Program-made: the position numbers and the translations under genes
The notes under the pieces: generated by a model
Databases searched by the model: none
What the model saw: only the letters and a program-made list of their open reading frames with translations
Told to the model about the DNA's origin: nothing
Shown here: positions 1-5,488 of the stretch, one piece after another
How positions within the stretch are numbered: position 1 is the stretch's first letter
Layout: every line of letters begins with the position of its first letter
Assembly: GCA_949287785.1 (NCBI GenBank)
Contig: CASEHR010000158.1
Location: 1-5,488 of the forward strand
Direction of reading: 5' to 3'
Source: an uncultured Bacillota bacterium
GTDB taxonomy: Bacteria > Bacillota_I > Bacilli_A > Erysipelotrichales > Erysipelotrichaceae
DNA length: 5,488 nt

Positions 1-1146
1 GCCGGTCATTTCAAATATCAGAATAATACCGGTTATCGGCGCTCTGACGATCGCGGTAAAGAAAGCCGCCATCGCCAAGACGACAAAGTGATAAAACCAG
101 CCATTGGGCAAAAGGCCGATGTTGGTCATAAAGGCGGCGAATATACCACCGATCATAGCTCCGTTGACTAGAAGTGGGAAAAAGATCCCGCCGGGTGCAC
201 CGCTGCCAAAAGAAATAAAGGAAAAGAGTAACTTCAAAATAAGCAGAATGACCATAGTGCTGATCATGGTATCCGGCGTAATAAACTGTAAAAGATTATG
301 ACCGCCACCAAGGATGGACGGGACAAAATAAAGAGCGATGATACTTATGGCGATTGGCACATAGATCCTCAAGTTGTGCGGAATCTTGTTATATACTTTC
401 TGAGAAAAAAGAATCGATCTGTTATAGAAAGTACCGATAAGACCGGTTATAACGCCTAAGACGATGATCATCGGATACAAGTCTAAAGGAATTGTTCCGT
501 TTATCATAAAAGAAAAAGTCGGTGTAAAACCAAAAATATATGAAGCGATAAAATCACCGCTTATAGCGCTGGCCATGACAGCAATGAGAACTTTGCCGTT
601 GAAATTATGGTGCAGCTCTTCCAAAGAAAAGAGAATACCTGACAAAGGAGCGCTGAAAGCACTCGCCAGACCGGCGGCAGCACCGGATGAAAGGAGAAGA
701 TCTTTATCAAGCAGTTTCAGTCGCTTTCCAAAGACGATCGCCGTCATAGCGCCTAGTTGGATACTGGGACCTTCCCGTCCTAAAGACAGTCCGCACATGG
801 CACAGGCGATACCGCCTGTAAATTTACTTAATAGTACCCGAAGATGATTCGGCATAATAAAACCATTTATTTCCGCCTCTACCTGCGGAATGCCGCTGCC
901 GCAGATCAAGCGTTCCTTATTTATAAGATAATTGATCACAAGACCAATTATTGCGGCGAAAACAGCATAACAAATTATGTATTTGATGTCTTTGTGGACC
1001 AATATGCTGATATAGGTGATAAATGATTCGATCATCGTCAGGAGATAGCGATATAATACACATACCAGACCGCTTAAAAGACCGATGATCGCACCCCCGG
1101 CCAACAATCTCAATTCACTTTTGGAAATGTTATTCTTCACTTGCAT
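1..1146 (-). CDS. ClC-family chloride channel/transporter, 3' end beyond window
   Basis: This is an integral membrane protein of the ClC family, which moves chloride across the cytoplasmic membrane, in bacteria usually as a Cl-/H+ exchanger. The 382 visible residues contain the signature anion-pathway motifs in order: GSGIPQVE at residues 83-90 (S84 matches the central-site serine), GREGP at 123-127 with the gating glutamate E125, PLSGILFSLEEL at 167-178 where E177 matches the inner proton glutamate of exchangers, and GSGAPGGIFFP at 314-324. The last visible residues are FEMTG. Compared with E. coli ClcA, at least about 55 residues are missing, including the region of the second chloride-coordinating tyrosine; many Firmicutes members also carry a C-terminal TrkA_C domain, which cannot be judged here. 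Both glutamates being present favours an exchanger over a channel (inference). An in-frame TGA lies eight codons upstream of ATG 1146, so the start is this ATG or GTG at 1140. Neither has a Shine-Dalgarno. The family call is firm. Confidence 0.95.
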   Translation of the reverse strand, partial: MQVKNNISKSELRLLAGGAIIGLLSGLVCVLYRYLLTMIESFITYISILVHKDIKYIICYAVFAAIIGLVINYLINKERLICGSGIPQVEAEINGFIMPNHLRVLLSKFTGGIACAMCGLSLGREGPSIQLGAMTAIVFGKRLKLLDKDLLLSSGAAAGLASAFSAPLSGILFSLEELHHNFNGKVLIAVMASAISGDFIASYIFGFTPTFSFMINGTIPLDLYPMIIVLGVITGLIGTFYNRSILFSQKVYNKIPHNLRIYVPIAISIIALYFVPSILGGGHNLLQFITPDTMISTMVILLILKLLFSFISFGSGAPGGIFFPLLVNGAMIGGIFAAFMTNIGLLPNGWFYHFVVLAMAAFFTAIVRAPITGIILIFEMTG

Positions 1147-1175
1147 ATTGTAAGTCGAAACAGGTAGTCATTCAA
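1147..1175 (-). promoter_or_regulatory. Putative promoter of the ClC gene
   Basis: On the - strand, TTGAAT (1170-1175) and TACAAT (1147-1152) are separated by exactly 17 bp, a good sigma-A-type promoter. The -10 box directly abuts the ATG at 1146. Transcription would start about 7 nt further on, near 1140, which is the G of an in-frame GTG (codon 3). This would give a leaderless mRNA starting on that GTG. The prediction rests on sequence match only. Confidence 0.45.
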
Positions 1176-1205
1176 GGTTATTTGGGTCTAAATATTCTTT
1201 GCCAC

Positions 1206-1234
1206 TTGTCAAAGATGGCTTTAATTGGTAATAT
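1206..1234 (+). promoter_or_regulatory. Putative promoter of tRNA-Ser
   Basis: TTGTCA (1206-1211, five of six consensus bases) is followed after 17 bp by TAATAT (1229-1234). TGG directly before the -10 box makes it an extended -10. The predicted start near 1241 lies about 3 nt before the mature tRNA 5' end, so RNase P would remove only a very short leader. Confidence 0.6.
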
Positions 1235-1243
1235 GATTAGGCT

Positions 1244-1334
1244 GTTCGTTTGTCCGAGAGGCTGAAGGAGCCAGCTTGGAAAGCTGGTGTACGGCATTGT
1301 CGTACCGAGGGTTCGAATCCCTCAGCGAACGCCA
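1244..1334 (+). tRNA. tRNA-Ser(GGA)
   Basis: This 91-nt class II tRNA folds cleanly. The acceptor stem pairs 1244-1250 (GTTCGTT) with 1324-1330, with one G-U pair. The D stem is TCC/GGA (1253-1255 with 1267-1269). The anticodon stem is CCAGC/GCTGG (1271-1275 with 1283-1287) around the loop TTGGAAA, giving anticodon GGA at 1278-1280, which reads the serine codons UCC and UCU. A long variable arm, stem GTACG/CGTAC (1289-1293 with 1301-1305), is typical of serine tRNAs. The T arm is GAGGG-TTCGAAT-CCCTC (1307-1323). The discriminator base is G1331, the serine identity base, and CCA is encoded at 1332-1334. It is a lone tRNA gene with its own promoter and terminator. No integrase or attachment-site duplication is seen beside it. 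Confidence 0.97.
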
Positions 1335-1344
1335 TTTTGAAATT

Positions 1345-1369
1345 AAGCTCTCATAGTTGGAGCTTTTTT
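1345..1369 (+). terminator. Intrinsic terminator after tRNA-Ser
   Basis: AAGCTC (1345-1350) pairs with GAGCTT (1360-1365) around a 9-nt loop and runs into a T tract (1364-1369). It lies 10 nt after the tRNA CCA and separates the tRNA transcript from upp. The stem is short at six pairs. Confidence 0.7.
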
Positions 1370-1414
1370 ATTGATTTTATACATTTTTTAAATGTTCATT
1401 ATTCTGTCGATTTA

Positions 1415-1444
1415 TCGATACAAATAAATTATATTTGGTATAAT
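1415..1444 (+). promoter_or_regulatory. Putative upp promoter (extended -10)
   Basis: A perfect TATAAT (1439-1444) is preceded by TGG (1436-1438), an extended -10 element. A weak -35, TCGATA (1415-1420), lies 18 bp upstream. The predicted start near 1451 leaves a leader of about 15 nt that holds little more than the Shine-Dalgarno. There is no room in this leader for a PyrR-type attenuator or a riboswitch. Confidence 0.65.
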
Positions 1445-1466
1445 AAAATGAAAAGGAGAAGAGGAA

Positions 1467-2087
1467 ATGGTAACGATTCTAAATCATCCGCTGATCACTC
1501 ATAAATTGACGATCATGCGTAATAAAGAGACGAAAACGAAGGATTTTAAGCAAAATCTCGACGAGATTGCTGGTCTTATGGCTTACGAGGTATGCCGTGA
1601 CTTACCTTTAAAGCCGATAACCGTTGAGACACCGGTAGCTGCATGTCATACATATGAATTGCAAAATGACATCGTACTTATCCCGATTCTTAGAGCAGGA
1701 CTTGGCTTAGTCAACGGGATCAATGACCTTATCCCTACCGCTAAGGTCGGTTTTATCGGTCTTTATCGTGATGAAGAAACTCTTGAGCCGCATGAGTACT
1801 TTGCTAAATTTCCTAACAATTTAGCAGAAGCGGTAAATCTGGTTCTCGATCCGATGCTGGCGACGGGCGGCAGTGCGTGTGCTGCTATCGACATGATCAA
1901 AAAAAGAGGAGCTAAGAACATTAAACTCGTATGTCTTGTCGGAGCACCGGAAGGGGTGGCTGCTGTTGAAAAAGCACACCCTGATGTCGATATCTATTTA
2001 GCCGCCTTAGATGAAAAACTCAATGATAAGGGCTACATTGTACCCGGCCTCGGTGATGCCGGTGACCGGATCTTCGGTACAAAATAG
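1467..2087 (+). CDS. upp: Uracil phosphoribosyltransferase
   Basis: UPRTase makes UMP and pyrophosphate from uracil and PRPP, the main step of uracil salvage, in the cytoplasm. The protein has 206 residues, close to the usual bacterial length of about 208. Family landmarks are PILRAGLG at 73-80, the PRPP-binding loop [12 protein letters not shown] at 126-137 and the uracil-binding C-terminal segment [16 protein letters not shown] at 190-205. The C-terminal residues are those typical of the family, so the gene is intact. The start is ATG 1467, placed by AAGGAG at 1453-1458 with an 8-nt spacer; a possible upstream reading frame overlaps the tRNA and has no support. The gene ends with two consecutive TAG codons (2085-2090). 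It appears monocistronic: the next gene-like sequence is a transposase relic on the opposite strand. No clear rho-independent terminator follows it. Confidence 0.98.
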   Translation: MVTILNHPLITHKLTIMRNKETKTKDFKQNLDEIAGLMAYEVCRDLPLKPITVETPVAACHTYELQNDIVLIPILRAGLGLVNGINDLIPTAKVGFIGLYRDEETLEPHEYFAKFPNNLAEAVNLVLDPMLATGGSACAAIDMIKKRGAKNIKLVCLVGAPEGVAAVEKAHPDVDIYLAALDEKLNDKGYIVPGLGDAGDRIFGTK

Positions 2088-2152
2088 TAGATAAAAAGAG
2101 CTATATCAAATTAAGTCTGGATTATAATCAAAATCATATAAATCCGTTAAAT

Positions 2153-2382
2153 TTAATGTGGGTCTGCATACCGGGCAAGATATAATCTATCAAGCCTGGT
2201 TTTTCTATACCCAAATCTTAGGGCATCAAAGAAGGTGTCATAGCTTTGGTATCTATAGAGATCATACATGATATTACTGGCTTTTAAAAGAACAATGTCT
2301 AAGCATCGGCAGCGAAATATCATATCGCTATGGTGTATGGGATCATGATCTTTTTTATCGCTTCATCCAACAACTTTATGAC
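2153..2382 (-). pseudogene. Decayed 3' remainder of the ISL3-type transposase
   Basis: Directly after the TAG at 2383-2385 the same frame continues with VIKLLDEAIKK, which fits the conserved ISL3-type segment normally following D-x-F-H. It then stops again and meets several more stops. A second - strand frame is open for 69 codons (2362 down to 2156, stop TAA 2153-2155) and includes LLKASNIMYDLYRYQSYDTF. I read this as the frameshifted continuation of the DDE domain, by position and strand rather than by a firm motif. No intact right end of the element could be recognised between here and upp. Confidence 0.45.
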
Positions 2383-2784
2383 CTAAAAAAGATCGATGAT
2401 ATAAAGAGCTTTAGGTAAATATCGCTTACATATCGTCTTACAGGCATCATACATATCGGATACGAATATCTTAACATTGCCACGCTCCTTTTCACTTATC
2501 GCATCGAAGTATTCGAAAAGATAGGTCAATTGCCTGTTTTTGATCATATCGACGATATCACGTCCCTCATGGTCATATAATACGCAACAGTTTTTCTGCC
2601 TGTTCATGGCGCTGAAGGCTTCAATACCATTTATCTCATATTGTCTTTCCCAATATCTTACCGTATCATCACTTTTTCTAATACCAATAGATCTCACTAT
2701 TTCCTTAGCTGACATCTTACCCGATAGATGTTCTTTGCAAGCTTTAAGTTTGACTTCGTTTGAATATTTAACTTTTCTAGACAT
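2383..2784 (-). pseudogene. Chimeric transposase relic: IS3-OrfA-like HTH joined to ISL3-type DDE fragment
   Basis: The 133-codon frame has two parts. Residues 1-62 (MSRKVKYSNEVKLKACKEHL onward, then SAKEIVRSIG and TVRYWERQYEINGIEAF) resemble the helix-turn-helix of IS3-family OrfA proteins. Residues 66-133 resemble the middle of an ISL3-family DDE transposase: VLYDHEGRDIVDMI, EYFDAISEKERGNVKIFVSDMYDA and a final ALYIIDLF. The first catalytic Asp region of ISL3 enzymes is missing, D110 fits the second, and the stop falls where the conserved D-x-F-H motif should have its His; the next codons (VIKLL) continue the family sequence. The frame is therefore not a functional gene but the result of an internal deletion or fusion plus a nonsense change. 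The start ATG 2784 has a good Shine-Dalgarno (AGGGGG, 2793-2798, 8-nt spacing). A genuine novel domain order is possible but less likely. Confidence 0.7.
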
Positions 2785-2790
2785 AAATAA

Positions 2791-2847
2791 ATCCCCCTAT
2801 AGGAGAGCACAAGATTTAATTATTTCCTGTGTCTACTATAAGGGGAT
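2791..2847 (-). promoter_or_regulatory. Long imperfect hairpin upstream of the transposase relic; possible IS end or gltX terminator
   Basis: The 57-bp imperfect palindrome pairs ATCCCC (2791-2796) with GGGGAT (2842-2847), TATAG (2798-2802) with CTATA (2836-2840), AGA (2804-2806) with TCT (2832-2834), CACA (2808-2811) with TGTG (2828-2831) and GA (2813-2814) with TC (2825-2826), about 20 pairs with three mismatches and one bulge. Read on the - strand it lies about 30 nt after the gltX stop and is followed by TTATTTAT, so it could end gltX transcription. It also contains the relic transposase's Shine-Dalgarno in its stem. The sequence probably descends from the left end of the insertion element; I cannot define its exact boundary. 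Confidence 0.6.
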
Positions 2848-2877
2848 AACATCAAAACATCTTGATTCTTTATTTTA

Positions 2878-4332
2878 TTAAGCCAGTTTATCTAAAGCGA
2901 TATCTATACGACGAAGTGTTTCTTCTTTACCTAAGATGCATGATAATTCGATCGCACCGCCCGGCGTAAATGCTTTACCACTTAAAGCTACACGAACCGG
3001 ATACATGAGAACACCGTTTTTGACTCCCAATTTTTGAGCGAGATCGATAAGTCCATTGTGAATTGTGTCATGATCCCAGACCGACAATTCGCTTAAGAAT
3101 TTTCTCGCCTCAACAAGTGAGTTTCTGGCGATTGCCGGATCAGTCTTCATTTTCTTATTTGTGTAAAGCGCGATATCGTAATCAGGCAATTCATCGAAGA
3201 AATCAAGCATTTCGGGGATCTCTGTCAAAATGTTGACTCTTTCTTTTAAGATATGAGCAATCGCAGTATGGTCATAGGGCCCTTTGACGGCTTCTTTGAT
3301 ATAAGGATCGACCAGATCTTTGTACTTTGTAAATTCCATCTCCCTCAGATAAACGCCATTCATCCACTTCAGTTTCTCAATATCAAATATTGCGCCTGAA
3401 GTACCGATTCTCTTTACATTGAATGCCTGGCACAGCTCATCAAGTGAATAGATCTCTCTTTCCTCTTCTGGTGCCCAGCCGAGCAGAGCGATGTAATTCA
3501 GTATTGCCTCAGGAAGATATCCTTTGGCGACAAGATCCTGGAAAGAAGCATCGCCGTTTCGTTTTGACAATTTTTGATGTTCATCTTTCATGACCGGTGG
3601 GCAATGGATATATCGTGGTTTTTCCCAACCAAGAGCTTCGTATAGAAGGTTGTATTTAGGTGTGCTTGATAGGTACTCATTGCCTCGGACGACATCGGTG
3701 ATCTTCATGAGATGATCATCGATGACATTTGCGAAATTGTAGGTCGGGAAACCGTCGGACTTTAACAGAATCATCTCATCCAAAGTTGCATTGTCTACGG
3801 TTATCGTGCCATATACTTCATCATCGAATGAAGTTGTGCCATTAGGATCGATGTTCTGTCTTATGACATAAGGTTCACCGTTTTTTATTCTTTTTTCAAT
3901 CTCTTCCTTAGACAGTTTCTTGCATGGATCGCGATAAATAAATGATTCGCCTTTTGCTTCAGCTACTTCCTTTTGTGTCTGAATGTCATCTTCAGTGCAG
4001 AAACATATGTGGGCTTTACCCATTTCGACAAGTTTCATCGCATATTCTTTATACAATCCCTGTTTTACACGATCTGATTGAACATAAGGCCCGTAGTCGC
4101 CACCGACATCCGGTCCTTCGTCGTGTTTTAAGCCGCAAGCTTTTAAAGTGCTAAAGATGATATCGGTAGCACCTTCGATCAGTCGGCCTTGGTCAGTATC
4201 CTCGATCCGCAAGATAAATTTACCGTCTTTCTCTTTCTTTGCCACAAGATAAGCATACAGAGCAGTACGCAAATTACCAATGTGCATATAGCCCGTTGGA
4301 CTTGGGGCAAATCTAGTTCTAATATTTGCCAT
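2878..4332 (-). CDS. gltX: Glutamyl-tRNA synthetase
   Basis: This class I aminoacyl-tRNA synthetase attaches glutamate to tRNA-Glu in the cytoplasm. In most Firmicutes it also misacylates tRNA-Gln for correction by GatCAB; whether that holds here cannot be seen. The protein is 484 residues, the usual length. The Rossmann catalytic domain begins with RFAPSPTGYMHIGN, holding the HIGH-type signature at 17-20. LRIEDTD (41-47) and RGNEYLSSTPKYNLLYEALG (216-235) follow. The KMSKS-type loop is KLSKR at 254-258, and the C-terminal anticodon-binding helical part begins near residue 330. C110, C112 and C137 match the zinc site of bacterial GluRS, but the fourth ligand position is K139 rather than His. 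ATG 4332 follows AAAGGGG (4340-4346) at a 7-nt spacing. The gene stands alone, divergent from the potassium channel gene, and its 3' side faces the IS relic. Confidence 0.98.
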   Translation of the reverse strand: MANIRTRFAPSPTGYMHIGNLRTALYAYLVAKKEKDGKFILRIEDTDQGRLIEGATDIIFSTLKACGLKHDEGPDVGGDYGPYVQSDRVKQGLYKEYAMKLVEMGKAHICFCTEDDIQTQKEVAEAKGESFIYRDPCKKLSKEEIEKRIKNGEPYVIRQNIDPNGTTSFDDEVYGTITVDNATLDEMILLKSDGFPTYNFANVIDDHLMKITDVVRGNEYLSSTPKYNLLYEALGWEKPRYIHCPPVMKDEHQKLSKRNGDASFQDLVAKGYLPEAILNYIALLGWAPEEEREIYSLDELCQAFNVKRIGTSGAIFDIEKLKWMNGVYLREMEFTKYKDLVDPYIKEAVKGPYDHTAIAHILKERVNILTEIPEMLDFFDELPDYDIALYTNKKMKTDPAIARNSLVEARKFLSELSVWDHDTIHNGLIDLAQKLGVKNGVLMYPVRVALSGKAFTPGGAIELSCILGKEETLRRIDIALDKLA

Positions 4333-4359
4333 TTTTACACCCCTTTAATAAACGTAGAT

Positions 4360-4388
4360 ATTCTAATATTAAATTGTTTGAAAGTCTA
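4360..4388 (-). promoter_or_regulatory. Putative gltX promoter
   Basis: On the - strand, TAGACT (4383-4388) and TAGAAT (4360-4365) are spaced by 17 bp. The predicted start is near 4352, giving a leader of about 20 nt that carries the Shine-Dalgarno. There is no space for a T-box leader. Its -35 box directly abuts that of the divergent ktrB promoter. Confidence 0.5.
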
Positions 4389-4417
4389 TTGTTTTAGTAA
4401 TTTTATAGTGTTAGAAT
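4389..4417 (+). promoter_or_regulatory. Putative ktrB promoter (extended -10)
   Basis: TTGTTT (4389-4394) and TAGAAT (4412-4417) are spaced by 17 bp, and TGT (4409-4411) directly before the -10 box makes it an extended -10. The predicted start falls at about 4424-4425, on the A of the ATG at 4425. The mRNA would then be leaderless, in line with the absence of a Shine-Dalgarno. Confidence 0.5.
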
Positions 4418-4424
4418 AGCAGTC

Positions 4425-5488
4425 ATGGTGGGGTGTTTACAGAGGTTTCGTACTTATATTTTTTCCAGATTTAAAGCACCGACGATTCTTGTAGCAAGTT
4501 TCGCTTTTTTAATTTTAGTTGGTGCCGTCATTCTCTGCTTTCCGTTCAGTAATGCCAGGGAGCCAATGGATTTTGTAGACAATCTTTTCACAGCTACAAC
4601 TTCAACATGTGTAACCGGTCTGACGGTGACATCGATCGGTGATCAGTATAGTACATTCGGGCATATAGTTATCTTGCTGCTTATTCAATTCGGCGGTCTT
4701 GGTCTTATGACCTTTATATCTATCATCTTGGTGTATTTACACAATAACCTCGAGTTCAAAGAGCGTACTTTATTAAAGGATGCTTTGAATAAACTCGATT
4801 ACGATGACATAAAGTCATATATAAAGGATATCTTAAAATTTACAATTGCGATTGAGGGGACCGGTGCGTTGATTCTGGCGACCCAGTTTGTGCCGGAGCT
4901 CGGTATAGTAAACGGTCTTTGGAATTCTGTTTTTCTGTCGATCAGCGCTTTCTGCAATGCGGGTATCGATATCTTTAGCGGAACGTCGAGTCTGATTCCT
5001 TATAATGGGAATGTGATTATCATATTGACCATAGCTGCTTTGATCATTTCCGGTGGACTTGGTTTTGCGGTGTGGATCGATTGGAAGAAGAAACTCGGCA
5101 ATATGATCGCTCTGAAACGGAAATTGACTCTATATAAATATCGTTTCCGCTATAATACACGGCTTGTTTTGCGGATCACTGCTTTATTATTGATTGTGGG
5201 TACAGTGTTTATCTTCATCAGCGAATATAACGGCGCATTAAAAGATATGACTTTTATCGAGAAAGTATATAATGCTTTCTTTAATACCGTTACGCTCAGA
5301 ACAGCCGGATTTTCGAGTTTTGATTATACGGTGATCAACCGAGCGACTAAGATGATCATGATTATAAGCATGTTTATCGGAGGCAGTCCCGGTGGTACAG
5401 CCGGCGGTATCAAGACAACGACCTTTTTCCTATTGGCATATGCTTTATATTGTCAATTGAGCCAAAGACGCTATATGAACTTTATGGG
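4425..5488 (+). CDS. ktrB: KtrB/TrkH-family potassium uptake channel subunit, 3' end beyond window
   Basis: This is the membrane, ion-conducting subunit of a Ktr/Trk potassium (or Na+-coupled potassium) uptake system, which normally works with a cytoplasmic nucleotide-binding RCK subunit (KtrA or TrkA). The 354 visible residues contain all four pore-loop repeats: TSTCVTGLT (59-67), SAFCNAGID (174-182), TLRTAGFSS (290-298) and GGSPGGTAGGIKTTT (319-333), each with its filter glycine (G65, G180, G295, G327). The hydrophobic segments between them fit the M1-P-M2 repeat architecture, and the N-terminus aligns in layout with B. subtilis KtrB. About 90-100 C-terminal residues are probably off the window. 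An in-frame TAA at 4398-4400 and no other upstream start restrict the start to ATG 4425 or GTG 4428; neither has a Shine-Dalgarno. The partner gene would be expected just past the right edge. The choice between KtrB and TrkH is by length and Firmicutes context. Confidence 0.93.
   Translation, partial: MVGCLQRFRTYIFSRFKAPTILVASFAFLILVGAVILCFPFSNAREPMDFVDNLFTATTSTCVTGLTVTSIGDQYSTFGHIVILLLIQFGGLGLMTFISIILVYLHNNLEFKERTLLKDALNKLDYDDIKSYIKDILKFTIAIEGTGALILATQFVPELGIVNGLWNSVFLSISAFCNAGIDIFSGTSSLIPYNGNVIIILTIAALIISGGLGFAVWIDWKKKLGNMIALKRKLTLYKYRFRYNTRLVLRITALLLIVGTVFIFISEYNGALKDMTFIEKVYNAFFNTVTLRTAGFSSFDYTVINRATKMIMIISMFIGGSPGGTAGGIKTTTFFLLAYALYCQLSQRRYMNFM

Noticed and set aside
104..1026. Three + strand open frames (104-301, 464-847, 844-1026)
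   Set aside because: They lie antisense to the well-supported ClC gene, have no family features, and their hydrophobic or basic content follows from the ClC codons.
1250..1504. + strand frame beginning within the tRNA-Ser gene
   Set aside because: Its first third is the tRNA itself, it crosses the terminator and the upp promoter, and it overlaps the upp start in another frame.
2085..2100. TAGTAGA at the upp end resembling TAGTAGA in the palindrome (read on the - strand, 2834-2840), as a possible right IS end
   Set aside because: The match is only seven bases, includes the natural upp stop codon and does not extend, so it is likely chance.
2163..2418. + strand frame through the relic region, interrupted by one TGA
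   Set aside because: It is antisense to the transposase remnant, carries a stop and has no start, ribosome-binding site or recognisable motif.
2852..2867. Small inverted repeat ATCAA/TTGAT followed on the + strand by a T-rich run
   Set aside because: The stem is only five mostly A-T pairs and no + strand gene ends nearby, so it is not a credible terminator.
2540..2881. + strand 113-codon frame antisense to the transposase relic
   Set aside because: It has no ribosome-binding site, runs through the palindrome and the gltX end, and shows no family resemblance.
3942..4419. Two + strand frames (3942-4154, 4189-4419) antisense to the gltX 5' half
   Set aside because: They are shadows of the conserved synthetase codons with no signals of their own; the second also crosses the gltX promoter.
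5151..5158. TATAAT inside the ktrB coding region
   Set aside because: No matching -35 box was found at the right distance, and it falls in an uninterrupted conserved coding sequence.

Overview
The window is an ordinary chromosomal stretch from a low-to-moderate GC Firmicute. The glutamyl-tRNA synthetase, the UPRTase and the Ktr/Trk-type potassium channel subunit all read as Firmicutes-like. The transposase relic recalls elements common in Erysipelotrichia and related Firmicutes, but that placement is inference and I cannot name a species.

Layout from left to right. A ClC-type chloride channel/transporter gene runs leftward and leaves the window at base 1, so its C-terminus is missing. A class II tRNA-Ser(GGA) with an encoded CCA follows on the + strand, with its own promoter and a short intrinsic terminator. 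Next is a complete upp gene (uracil phosphoribosyltransferase) with an extended -10 promoter and a strong Shine-Dalgarno. Bases 2088-2880 hold a decayed insertion sequence on the - strand. It joins an IS3-OrfA-like helix-turn-helix to a broken ISL3-type DDE domain, and a long imperfect hairpin (2791-2847) lies just upstream of its start. A complete gltX (glutamyl-tRNA synthetase) follows on the - strand. Divergent from it, a potassium channel subunit of the KtrB/TrkH family starts at 4425 and runs off the right end.

The genes do not form one operon: nearly every gene has its own promoter and the directions alternate. Nucleobase salvage (upp), translation (tRNA-Ser, gltX) and ion transport (ClC, KtrB) simply sit next to each other. 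No defence system, CRISPR array, prophage or biosynthetic cluster is visible, and I found no convincing new system.

The points most worth a second look are regulatory. Both membrane-channel genes lack a Shine-Dalgarno and have promoter -10 boxes 6-7 nt (or less) from the start codon, suggesting leaderless mRNAs. The gltX and ktrB promoters have directly abutting -35 boxes. The relic transposase's ribosome-binding site lies inside a 20-bp hairpin stem.
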